Source: an uncultured Clostridia bacterium
Lineage (GTDB): Bacteria > Bacillota > Clostridia > Oscillospirales > Oscillospiraceae
Assembly (NCBI GenBank): GCA_946184215.1
Contig: CAMHER010000049.1
Coordinates: 1-11,221 of the forward strand
Length of the DNA stretch: 11,221 nt
Direction: 5' to 3'
The notes under the pieces were generated by a model. It had not been told where the DNA came from and searched no databases. It was given only the letters and a program-made list of their open reading frames with translations. A program made the position numbers and the translations under genes. Below are positions 5,373-11,221 of the stretch, one piece after another. Position 1 is the stretch's first letter, and each line of letters starts with the position of its first letter.

Positions 5373-6197
5373 TCATCCCTTGTAAACATTTCCTGCGACT
5401 CCGCCGCAGTCCACATCGCCAGCAGCCGTCACATTTCCGCCGACGCTGCCGCAGTCTACGTCTCCTCCCGCGCTCACACTGCCGACCACGGAGCCGCAGT
5501 CAACATATCCGCCGCAGCGGATATCGCCTCCGACATCATCACAGTTCACATCACCGCCTGCTTCGACAGACGCGCCTATACCGTTGCAATTCACATCTCC
5601 GCCGGCGCTTACGCTTCCGTATACTGCATCGCAGTTAACATCGCCTTCGGCATAAACATTACCGGAAACTTTGCCGCAAGTCACATCACAGCAACTTGAT
5701 ACGTTCAGTGCTTCGCCATGGTATTCAAGCTGAACTTTCCTGGCCAGGAGTCCTGTTTTTACCTCTTCAAACGAAAGCAGCTTCTGCCCGCGGTACATCA
5801 CAACGCGCAGCGTGTCGTCATCCGCCCAGGATGCGGCTTTCAGGTATGCGTCCTCGCTTGGATACTCTTCTGCAAAAGCGTTGTCACGTTCTTCTTTGAC
5901 CATGTGTTTTTCATCAGAAGCTGCAAAATCGTTTTCGGTTTTTTCAATTGCATCATCTGCGTCGGCAAGAACCTTTTCGGTTTTATCCGGCAGAAGCTCC
6001 AGTCCGAACAGCGCGTCGATGCTGACACCGAACAGTTGTGCGAGCGCCTTGATGTTGGAAATATCCGGTGAAGAGATCCCATTCTCCCATTTGCTCACCG
6101 CCTGGTAGGAAATATTCAGCTCTCTCGCCAGATCCTCCTGAGTCATTCCCTTCTCTTTTCTCAAACGTGCGATGATCTCGCCCATTTTTTCGTTCAT
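5373..6197 (-). CDS. XRE-type DNA-binding protein with C-terminal 15-residue cysteine-ladder repeat
   Basis: A 274-residue protein. Residues 7-64 form a Cro/C1-type helix-turn-helix (MTQEDLARELNISYQAVSKWE is the DNA-reading part, followed by SSPDISNIKALAQLFGVSIDALFG), typical of clostridial regulators. Residues 66-125 are a charged, acidic linker. Residues about 126-162 (DTLRVVMYRGQKLL and on) look like short strands capping what follows. From 163 to the end there are seven complete 15-residue units plus half a unit, matching xGxVxAGGDVNCxxV. Such strict periodicity suggests a parallel beta-helix like bactofilins or a related polymer-forming fold. No signal peptide or membrane segment is seen, so it should be cytosolic. 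The ATG at 6197 is chosen because AAGGAGG lies eight bases upstream and the helix-turn-helix starts there; the open frame continues another 45 codons without family support. It has its own promoter. Similar fusions exist in gut clostridia as I recall, but no function is known to me. Confidence 0.85.
   Translation of the reverse strand: MNEKMGEIIARLRKEKGMTQEDLARELNISYQAVSKWENGISSPDISNIKALAQLFGVSIDALFGLELLPDKTEKVLADADDAIEKTENDFAASDEKHMVKEERDNAFAEEYPSEDAYLKAASWADDDTLRVVMYRGQKLLSFEEVKTGLLARKVQLEYHGEALNVSSCCDVTCGKVSGNVYAEGDVNCDAVYGSVSAGGDVNCNGIGASVEAGGDVNCDDVGGDIRCGGYVDCGSVVGSVSAGGDVDCGSVGGNVTAAGDVDCGGVAGNVYKG
5376..5711 (-). repeat. 45-bp tandem repeat encoding the cysteine ladder
   Basis: In-frame repeat of 45 bases (15 codons), seven full units and a seven-residue partial one, covering residues 163-274 of the XRE protein. 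Cysteine falls at 174, 189, 204, 219, 234, 249 and 264, always 15 apart. The first unit (ALNVSSCCDVTCGKV) is the most degenerate, and the fifth (GGDIRCGGYVDCGSV) has an extra Cys and breaks the GGDV motif. Units differ at the base level, so this is a selected protein repeat rather than a recent duplication. Confidence 0.88.
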
Positions 6198-6237
6198 TCT
6201 GTGATCCTCCTTGTTTATTTGCCGCAGCTTTGGCATG

Positions 6238-6267
6238 ATTGTAACCACAAAAAGCGCAGATTGGCAA
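6238..6267 (-). promoter_or_regulatory. Promoter of the XRE regulator gene
   Basis: On the minus strand TTGCCA (6262-6267), 18 bases, then TACAAT (6238-6243). It lies just past the hairpin at 6282-6318, so the gene is not read from the licD-like gene. Leader of about 35 bases to the ATG, which has a strong AAGGAGG. Confidence 0.65.
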
Positions 6268-6281
6268 TAACTTTCCGGTTG

Positions 6282-6318
6282 AAAGAGGCGTCTCAACCAA
6301 TGGTTGAGACGCCTCTTT
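6282..6318. terminator. Long perfect hairpin after the licD-like gene
   Basis: Arms of 18 bp (6282-6299 and 6301-6318) are perfectly complementary about a single central A, ending AAAGAGG outside and CTCAACC at the cap. Rightward it ends CTCTTTT; leftward it ends CTCTTTCAACC. It sits 60 bases past the stop of the leftward licD-like gene and probably terminates it. The span between (6319-6378) holds nothing I recognise. Its cap is shared with the hairpin at 7425-7457. Confidence 0.75.
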
Positions 6319-6378
6319 TGCCCTGGATTCAAAGCTTCTTTCTGATCAATGTTGCCTCGGTATTGTTATTGGAGCCTT

Positions 6379-7269
6379 TTATTCACCTAAGCTGATTTTA
6401 TAGGCGCTGTGGACCTCCCTATTTTCAGGAGGAGGGATCTGCATATAGTCACCGTAATCGATTGATAAATACGTATCGTAGTCTTCCGGGATTTTCATGA
6501 TGTATCCGCAAAACTCCGCATTGGTGAAAGATGTAAACAACCTGCGCGGATATACTCTGCCGAGGTAACCTGTATCTGATGGCATACTGACCCAGTCTGT
6601 TTCTTCGCTGCATTTTGCCAAGGATTCGCATATTTTCAAATAAAACTGAATGCTTCCGAAAAGCGAAAAGAAGAAACCGCAAAACCTTCTAAACGAGTAG
6701 TAATGCCTTAATTCTCGATCCACCTTACATTTCTGCAAGATGGGCGGAGAAGGATACTGGTAATCCAGACAGACACTCGAAGCTCGAAACGCGACATTGT
6801 AGGCGATCTCTTTCAATTTACGCTTCCATCCGGGCGCTGGAAGGTTTTCGAGCAAAAACAGATCAACAAAGATCATATCCGGCCCGTTAACACCAGCTGT
6901 CGGGATTTCAACAAAGGTAGTTCCTTTCTTATATATTTTAATCATTTTGCTGTAATACTGGTGATCAGAGAGCGGTTCGGCGAGTTCATAACGATCAGAC
7001 AGTTCCTCATTAAAAACTGCCTTGAATTTATAGAATTCGCTTCTCAGCATCATAATGTCTACATCATCATCCCACGGGATAAAACCTTTATGTCTGATGG
7101 CTCCCAGCGCTGTTCCACCGCTCAGCATATAATTTATCTGGTATTTCTCGCAAACAGTTTTAATATCCACGAGGATTTCCAATAAAACTTGCTGTAACTG
7201 TTTTAACTTCTCGTCAGTTAATCTATATTCCGAAAAGCACCGTGAATATAAGCTCTTGCTGTCCTGCAT
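6379..7269 (-). CDS. LicD-family transferase (phosphocholine/phosphoglycan transferase-like)
   Basis: A 296-residue LicD-family protein of the nucleotidyltransferase fold. The signature runs through residues 50-72: SGGTALGAIRHKGF followed by IPWDDDVDI, with the metal-binding acid cluster D67-D71. The family C-terminus is also present: FCGYIMKIPEDYDTYLSIDYG then YMQIPP and a late HS. LicD enzymes attach phosphocholine or sugar-phosphate groups to teichoic acids, capsule or other surface glycans; the acceptor here is unknown. The start is set at 7269 rather than 7287: AAAAGGTG lies a few bases before 7269, while the upstream ATG has no Shine-Dalgarno. Its codons and flanks are markedly more AT-rich than both neighbours, and it is not next to other surface-glycan genes. 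That suggests acquisition by transfer. It has its own promoter and is bracketed by matching hairpins. Confidence 0.9.
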   Translation of the reverse strand: MQDSKSLYSRCFSEYRLTDEKLKQLQQVLLEILVDIKTVCEKYQINYMLSGGTALGAIRHKGFIPWDDDVDIMMLRSEFYKFKAVFNEELSDRYELAEPLSDHQYYSKMIKIYKKGTTFVEIPTAGVNGPDMIFVDLFLLENLPAPGWKRKLKEIAYNVAFRASSVCLDYQYPSPPILQKCKVDRELRHYYSFRRFCGFFFSLFGSIQFYLKICESLAKCSEETDWVSMPSDTGYLGRVYPRRLFTSFTNAEFCGYIMKIPEDYDTYLSIDYGDYMQIPPPENREVHSAYKISLGE

Positions 7270-7357
7270 TGTATCACCTTTTTTCATTAAGTCAGTACTG
7301 GCTTTTGCTTTAAAAAAACCATTCAGTTAATGTAAAAATCTTTCCTTCCTTGTTGTT

Positions 7358-7386
7358 ATTTTATCATAGTGTTTATGATTGTTCAA
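7358..7386 (-). promoter_or_regulatory. Promoter of the licD-like gene
   Basis: On the minus strand TTGAAC (7381-7386), 17 bases, then TAAAAT (7358-7363), in a strongly AT-rich stretch. The leader would be about 80 bases long and ends in AAAAGGTG before the ATG at 7269. An overlapping TATGAT offers a second possible -10, at only 12 bases spacing. Confidence 0.5.
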
Positions 7387-7424
7387 CAGATGATGCGGTT
7401 TATCAAAACTCTTTCCAAACAGGA

Positions 7425-7457
7425 AGCGACGGCTCAACCGATGGTTGAGCCGTCGCT
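7425..7457 (-). terminator. Hairpin overlapping the 3' end of ribF
   Basis: Perfect 15-bp arms (7425-7439 and 7443-7457) around GAT. The ribF stop codon (7434-7436) lies in one arm and the last ribF codons make up the rest. The leftward tail (TTCCTGTTTGG) is only moderately T-rich, so termination may be leaky. The cap matches the hairpin at 6282-6318. Confidence 0.65.
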
Positions 7458-8366
7458 GTCATCGCTGTTTAGAAAATAATGTCTGGCGTTTTCCGCATCC
7501 TCTGCGATCTGCTCGCCGAGCGCCTTGAGACTGTCGAATTTGATTTCGCTGCGAAGGAATTTATAAAATTCCACGCGCGCCTGTCTGCCATAGAGATTGC
7601 CGCTGTAATCCAGCAGATGGCTTTCCACGCTGACGCGGTTGCTGTCACCCGTCGTCGGTCTTACGCCGACGTTCGTCACGGCCAGATAACTCTCTCCGTT
7701 TTCCAGGAAGACCTTCGTCGCGTATACGCCGTGCTTTGGCACAAGCACGCCCTCCGGAAAATACATGTTGATCGTCGGCGCGCCGAGCTTGCTTCCCAGG
7801 TGATAACCGGAATGCACCGTGTCCGACAGGATATGCGGATGGCCGAGATAGCGGTTGGCCTCCTCCATATTGCCGTCCTCGATCAGCTTTCGAATCAGAC
7901 TCGAGCTGACGATTTTACCGTCAAGCTGAACCGCCGGGATAATATCACAGCCGATTCCACGTCCGGCGCAGTAATCCTTCAGCTTTTCCGCTGTTCCCTC
8001 CCCTTTGTAGCCAAAGCAGAAATCATACCCGACCACAATGTGGGAAATGGAGAGTTCTTTGATCAGCTGCGCGATGAACTCCTCCCAGGGCATCTGCATC
8101 ATATGGCGGTTGAAGTGCAGGAAAACAATATTGTCGATGCCGAATTTACGGCGGATGATATCCTCGCGCCCGATCGCGCTGTTGATCAGCCTGACCTCAC
8201 CGCCGAAAACGAGATTGTCGGGATGAACGTCAAAGCTGACGACCGACGGGATCGCGCCGCTCTCCTGCGCACGCTGCTTCGTTTTTTCCAAAAGGGCGGC
8301 GTGGCCGATATGCACGCCGTCAAAAAAGCCGATGGCAACGGCGCGTTTGATCTCTCCCATGCTCAT
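7434..8366 (-). CDS. ribF: Bifunctional riboflavin kinase / FMN adenylyltransferase
   Basis: A 310-residue enzyme of normal RibF length that makes FMN from riboflavin and then FAD, in the cytosol. The N-terminal FAD synthetase domain has GFFDGVHIGH (13-22), the GYDFCFGYKGEG block (113-124) and VSSSLIR (153-159), the counterpart of the nucleotidyltransferase ISSTxIR. The C-terminal flavokinase domain has GYHLGSKLGAPTIN (187-200, with the PTxN nucleotide loop), GVYAT, NVGVRPT (232-238) and the likely catalytic E248 in VESH. The family more often shows GFPTAN where this has GAPTIN. The gene overlaps truB by four bases (ATGA). GAGGT abuts the first ATG with no spacing but is six bases before the ATG two codons on (8360), so the real start may be 8360. 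It is last in the infB operon and its stop lies inside a hairpin. Confidence 0.96.
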   Translation of the reverse strand: MSMGEIKRAVAIGFFDGVHIGHAALLEKTKQRAQESGAIPSVVSFDVHPDNLVFGGEVRLINSAIGREDIIRRKFGIDNIVFLHFNRHMMQMPWEEFIAQLIKELSISHIVVGYDFCFGYKGEGTAEKLKDYCAGRGIGCDIIPAVQLDGKIVSSSLIRKLIEDGNMEEANRYLGHPHILSDTVHSGYHLGSKLGAPTINMYFPEGVLVPKHGVYATKVFLENGESYLAVTNVGVRPTTGDSNRVSVESHLLDYSGNLYGRQARVEFYKFLRSEIKFDSLKALGEQIAEDAENARHYFLNSDDSDGSTIG

Positions 8367-9235
8367 ACCTCAAAAAAGCTTTTTATCGTATATAGGATGC
8401 CATCCTCGACACGCCCCAGCATCAGCAGTTCGCCTGATGTGGAATAAACGAGATGCTCTCCGTTTTCCGCCTCTGTCCCCACCGCGTTTCCGCAGCGGAT
8501 TTTTCGCTCCTGCTCCTCAGCGGCAGTCATCTTTGCCGCATTGAGGAACAGCGTATCCAGGCCGAGCAGCAGTTTCTCGATCGTTCCGCTCTCGGCAGAG
8601 GCGATCAGCTCCTCCATCGTGTGCGCCTGCTCTACCTTAAAAGTGCCGACCTCCGTCCGCCGCAGTGAGCTCAAGCAGGCGCCGCAGCCCAGCTTTTGCC
8701 CGATATCGTGGCACAGCGTCCGCACATAAGTTCCCTTGGAACACAAAACATCCATGAGGAAATCTCCCTCCTCCGTCTGTCCCAAAAGCTTCAGCTCATG
8801 GATCGTGACGAGCCGGGGCTTTCGCTCGACCTCGCCGCCGCGCCGCGCGATATCATACAGGCGCTGGCCGTTTATCTGGATCGCGCTGTACATTGGCGGG
8901 ATCTGCTTGATCTCTCCCAGGAAAGATGCCAACGCCTCCTCCAGTTCTGTGGGCGAAACGGAACAGGATCGGCTTTCGAGAACATGGCCGGTGATATCCT
9001 GGGTGTCCGTGACGACGCCGGGTCTGAGGGAGGCGATATAGCGTTTTGTGTGGTTTTCCGCGAAGGGAACGGCACGTGTCGCCCGCCCGAGAAACATCAC
9101 AAGCAGGCCGGTCGCCATCGGGTCAAGCGTACCGGAGTGACCGATCCGCCTTGTTTGGCAAAGCCCCTTGAGCTTGGCCGCCACGTCAAAGCTTGTCCAG
9201 CCCTGCGGCTTATCAACAAGCAAAATGCCGTTCAT
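8363..9235 (-). CDS. truB: tRNA pseudouridine(55) synthase
   Basis: A 290-residue TruB, which isomerises U55 in the T-loop of most tRNAs. The N-terminus LLVDKPQGWTS leads to GHSGTLDPMATGLL, with catalytic D38. KRY (64-66), VTDTQD and PPMYSAIQINGQRLYDIAR follow, then KGTYVRTL at 167-174. The C-terminal 40-50 residues form the small PUA-like end typical of bacterial TruB. The start ATG overlaps the nrnA stop by four bases (ATGA) and has GAGGT six bases upstream, which supports coupled translation. Nothing unusual in length or motifs. Confidence 0.97.
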   Translation of the reverse strand: MNGILLVDKPQGWTSFDVAAKLKGLCQTRRIGHSGTLDPMATGLLVMFLGRATRAVPFAENHTKRYIASLRPGVVTDTQDITGHVLESRSCSVSPTELEEALASFLGEIKQIPPMYSAIQINGQRLYDIARRGGEVERKPRLVTIHELKLLGQTEEGDFLMDVLCSKGTYVRTLCHDIGQKLGCGACLSSLRRTEVGTFKVEQAHTMEELIASAESGTIEKLLLGLDTLFLNAAKMTAAEEQERKIRCGNAVGTEAENGEHLVYSTSGELLMLGRVEDGILYTIKSFFEV

Positions 9236-10176
9236 TTCCAGACCTCGTCGATCACGTCCAGAAGCATCCGCTTCGCCTTTTCCGGCGAGGATTGGATTGT
9301 GCAGCCCGCGGCCATGGCATGTCCGCCGCCGCCGAAGACGGCGCAGATTTCGCTGCAGTCCACCTCTGGCGAAGAACGGAGCGAGATGCGGCTCTCTCCG
9401 TTTGGCTGCTCGCGGATCGTGATGCTGAGTACCCCGTCCTCTGCCTTTCCGGCGAGCGAGGAAATATCATCCAGGTCCTCCTCCGTGGCGCCGGTGTCGT
9501 ACAGCATCTGCTGTGTGATCGTCGCTACCGAGATCAGCCCTTCGCGGTAAAACTCCATGCCGGAGTAGATCTGTCCCTCCAGCTTCATGCGTGCGCGGCT
9601 GATCTTGCGGAACAGCGTGACATTCAGCTTCGTGTTGTCCGCGCCGCAATCCAGCAGCTCTGCCGCCGCCCGCAGCGTGTCGGCCTTTGTGTTGGAATAG
9701 ACGAAGCAGCCGCAGTCTGTTGAGACCGCGACATACAGCAGATTGGCCTCCTCAACGGAGATATCTCCGTTGAGCGCCTTGATCAGCTGCATCACGATCT
9801 CTCCGCAGGAGGCTTTGCCCGGTGCGATCAGCGATTTGGTCGTGTACTTGGAATTGGACGGATGATGGTCGATGCAGAAATCCGCCTTACCGGAGAAATC
9901 CTTTGGATAGAGCTTCTCCGTCGCAATATCTACGGCAACGGTGTAAGCCGGCTGAAATCCCTTTGGGGCAAAATACGGCTCGGCAAACGGGCTGTATTTC
10001 CGTGTGATCTCCGGATTGGGAAAAAGATACGCCGTCTTTCCGGCGCGGCGAAGCGCGCAGCACAGCGCACTTGCGCTGCCCAGCGTATCGCCGTCGGGAT
10101 TTTTATGTGTCAGCAGCAAAAAGTTGTCCTTTGTGAGGAACAGCTTTGCCGTCTCACTGGTCTTCATTCTCCTCAT
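9232..10176 (-). CDS. nrnA: DHH/DHHA1 phosphoesterase, nanoRNase / pAp phosphatase
   Basis: A 314-residue DHH-family enzyme, the Gram-positive counterpart of oligoribonuclease: it degrades two- to five-base RNAs and in several species also dephosphorylates pAp to AMP. The metal-binding motifs are in order: THKNPDGD (H24, D28, D30), VDIA (D83), DHHPSN (D103, H104, H105), STDCGCF (D154), and the DHHA1 substrate loop GGGGHAMAAG (282-291). STDCGCF replaces the usual STDTGxF and is cysteine-rich, a mild oddity. The gene overlaps the end of rbfA. Two ATGs, at 10176 and 10167, are both possible: GAGGAG lies between them, too close to the second, while GGGG precedes the first. Standard position between rbfA and truB in the Firmicute infB operon. 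Confidence 0.93.
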   Translation of the reverse strand: MRRMKTSETAKLFLTKDNFLLLTHKNPDGDTLGSASALCCALRRAGKTAYLFPNPEITRKYSPFAEPYFAPKGFQPAYTVAVDIATEKLYPKDFSGKADFCIDHHPSNSKYTTKSLIAPGKASCGEIVMQLIKALNGDISVEEANLLYVAVSTDCGCFVYSNTKADTLRAAAELLDCGADNTKLNVTLFRKISRARMKLEGQIYSGMEFYREGLISVATITQQMLYDTGATEEDLDDISSLAGKAEDGVLSITIREQPNGESRISLRSSPEVDCSEICAVFGGGGHAMAAGCTIQSSPEKAKRMLLDVIDEVWK

Positions 10177-10528
10177 CCCCGTCGTGATTGATCTCGAGGC
10201 TGTTGATCACCTCGTTGATATGCGCGCCGTATTCGATGCTGTGGTCGATCTCAAAGATGAGCTCCGGCGTATAGCGAAGCTTCATCGAATTGCCCAGTTC
10301 CCTGCGCAGATATCCGGAGGCCGAGCGCAGACCGCGCTTGAATTCTTTCTCATCCTGCATGCCGAGAACGGACAGATAGATCTTGGAATAGCGCAGGTCG
10401 CCCGTTGTTTCCACGCGCGTCACGCTGATCATTCCCTGCTGCACGCGCGGGTCCTTGACCTCTCGCAGCAGCTTGGAAATGACGAACTGGATATCGTCGT
10501 TTGTTCTTGCCAGTTTATTGGATGCCAT
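10154..10528 (-). CDS. rbfA: 30S ribosome-binding factor A
   Basis: A 124-residue RbfA, the single KH-type-domain protein that binds the immature 30S subunit near helix 1 of 16S rRNA and helps its final maturation, notably in the cold. The N-terminal helix (NDDIQFVISKLLREVKDPRV) runs into strand residues GMISVTRVETTGDLRYSKIYLSV, then the helix with EFKRGLRSASGYLRREL and the strand RYTPELIFEIDHSIEYG, all family hallmarks. An acidic tail (HDGDEENEDQ) follows. GAGGT lies six bases before the ATG. It comes 25 bases after infB and its 3' end overlaps nrnA by up to 23 bases. Confidence 0.97.
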   Translation of the reverse strand: MASNKLARTNDDIQFVISKLLREVKDPRVQQGMISVTRVETTGDLRYSKIYLSVLGMQDEKEFKRGLRSASGYLRRELGNSMKLRYTPELIFEIDHSIEYGAHINEVINSLEINHDGDEENEDQ

Positions 10529-10553
10529 TTTGAAACCTCTTTTGCGCCGGCGA

Positions 10554-11221
10554 TCACTTGTTGATCTGCTCCATCACGAAGCATTCAATTATATCGCCGA
10601 CCTTGATATCGTTGAATTTCTCGATCTGCATACCGCACTCATAGCCGGAAGCGACTTCCTTGACGTCATCCTTAAAGCGGCGCAGGGAGGCAAGCTCGCC
10701 CTCATGAATGACAATGTTATCACGCAGCACGCGAACCTGGCAGCCGCGCTGAATCTTGCCGTCCATGCAGTAGCATCCGCAGACCGTACCGATTTTGGAG
10801 ACCTTGTAAGTTTCGCGCACCTCGGCGTGGCCGATGATGCTCTCGCGGTATTTGGGAGAGAGCATGCCCTTCATGGCAGCCTCGATCTCGTTGATGCAAT
10901 CGTAGATGACGCGGTACATACGCATATCGACATTACTTCTCGCGGCGCTTTCCCGTGCGGCGTTGTCCGGGCGGACGTTAAAGCCGACAATGATCGCGCC
11001 GGAGGTGGCGGCGAGCATAACGTCGCTTTCGTTGATGGCGCCGACGGCGCTGTGGATGACCTTGACGCGGACCTCTTCGTTCGAAATCTTTTCCAGCGAG
11101 GCCTTGACCGCCTCGGCCGAACCCTGCACGTCTGCCTTGACGATCAGGTTCAGCGTCTTCATCTCACCGGCCTGGATCTGGCTGAACAGATCCTCCAGGC
11201 TGACCTTCTTGGCGCCGGGCA
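10554..11221 (-). CDS. infB: Translation initiation factor IF-2, C-terminal part
   Basis: The last 221 codons of IF-2; the gene enters from the right edge and its open frame runs through 11162 to the boundary, so the ATG at 11160-11162 is internal. Visible blocks are LEDLFSQIQAGEMKTLNLIVKADVQGS at the start of the third domain, the VKVIHSAVGAINESDVMLA stretch, GFNVRPD, and the C2 domain that holds the formyl-Met of initiator tRNA (GHAEVRETYKVSKIGTVCGC, then DGKIQRG and VRVLRDN), ending IECFVMEQINK. IF-2 is the GTPase that places fMet-tRNA on the 30S subunit and promotes joining of the 50S. The G domain is outside the window. It heads the visible leftward operon, so the promoter must lie further right. 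Confidence 0.97.
   Translation of the reverse strand, partial: PGAKKVSLEDLFSQIQAGEMKTLNLIVKADVQGSAEAVKASLEKISNEEVRVKVIHSAVGAINESDVMLAATSGAIIVGFNVRPDNAARESAARSNVDMRMYRVIYDCINEIEAAMKGMLSPKYRESIIGHAEVRETYKVSKIGTVCGCYCMDGKIQRGCQVRVLRDNIVIHEGELASLRRFKDDVKEVASGYECGMQIEKFNDIKVGDIIECFVMEQINK

Noticed and set aside
5376..5711. CRISPR array suggested by regular 45-base spacing
   Set aside because: The period is an in-frame codon repeat with diverged units, and there are no identical direct repeats separated by unique spacers.
6198..6332. Forty-five extra N-terminal codons for the XRE protein
   Set aside because: The upstream frame runs across the promoter and a terminator hairpin, while a strong AAGGAGG stands at the ATG at 6197 where the helix-turn-helix begins.
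7479..8447. A 322-codon rightward open frame opposite ribF and the end of truB
   Set aside because: It crosses two clear genes in antisense and its translation has no family features. GC-rich third positions explain the open frame.

Overview
The window looks like chromosome from a Gram-positive, moderately GC-rich member of the Clostridia, probably the Oscillospiraceae/Ruminococcaceae or a close relative. This placement is an inference from a BofA-family sporulation membrane protein, a KapD-like exonuclease, a clostridial-style GyrB/ParE variant, Firmicute-type Shine-Dalgarno sites, and the Gram-positive gene order infB-rbfA-nrnA-truB-ribF. Only the two edge genes are partial.

Left part (1-5334). 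A leftward type II topoisomerase ATPase subunit begins at 578 and runs off the left edge. A 342-base gap follows with its promoter, a leftward terminator-like hairpin and a set of nested inverted repeats. Next come rightward bofA and its terminator. A leftward murF-yjjG pair is separated by one base. murF and the rightward DEDDh exonuclease gene fire from divergent promoters in a 150-base gap. A rightward ZIP metal transporter lies between strong terminators.

Middle part (5335-7430). A leftward XRE regulator carries a C-terminal tandem repeat of exactly 15 residues with a cysteine at the same place in all seven complete units. To its right is a visibly AT-rich, leftward LicD-family gene with its own promoter. 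That gene is bracketed by two long hairpins that share nearly the same 17-base cap on different, internally complementary stems. This is the most accessory-looking part of the window.

Right part (7434-11221). The leftward translation and RNA-maturation operon infB (3' part), rbfA, nrnA, truB, ribF is packed with 25-base or smaller gaps or overlaps. It covers initiation factor 2, 30S maturation, nanoRNA/pAp turnover, tRNA Psi55 synthesis and FMN/FAD synthesis.

Most of the window is ordinary core genome. The observations most worth pursuing are the cysteine-ladder regulator, the structured non-coding stretch at 704-889, and the paired hairpins around the licD-like gene. No CRISPR array, tRNA, rRNA, transposase or phage gene was recognised.
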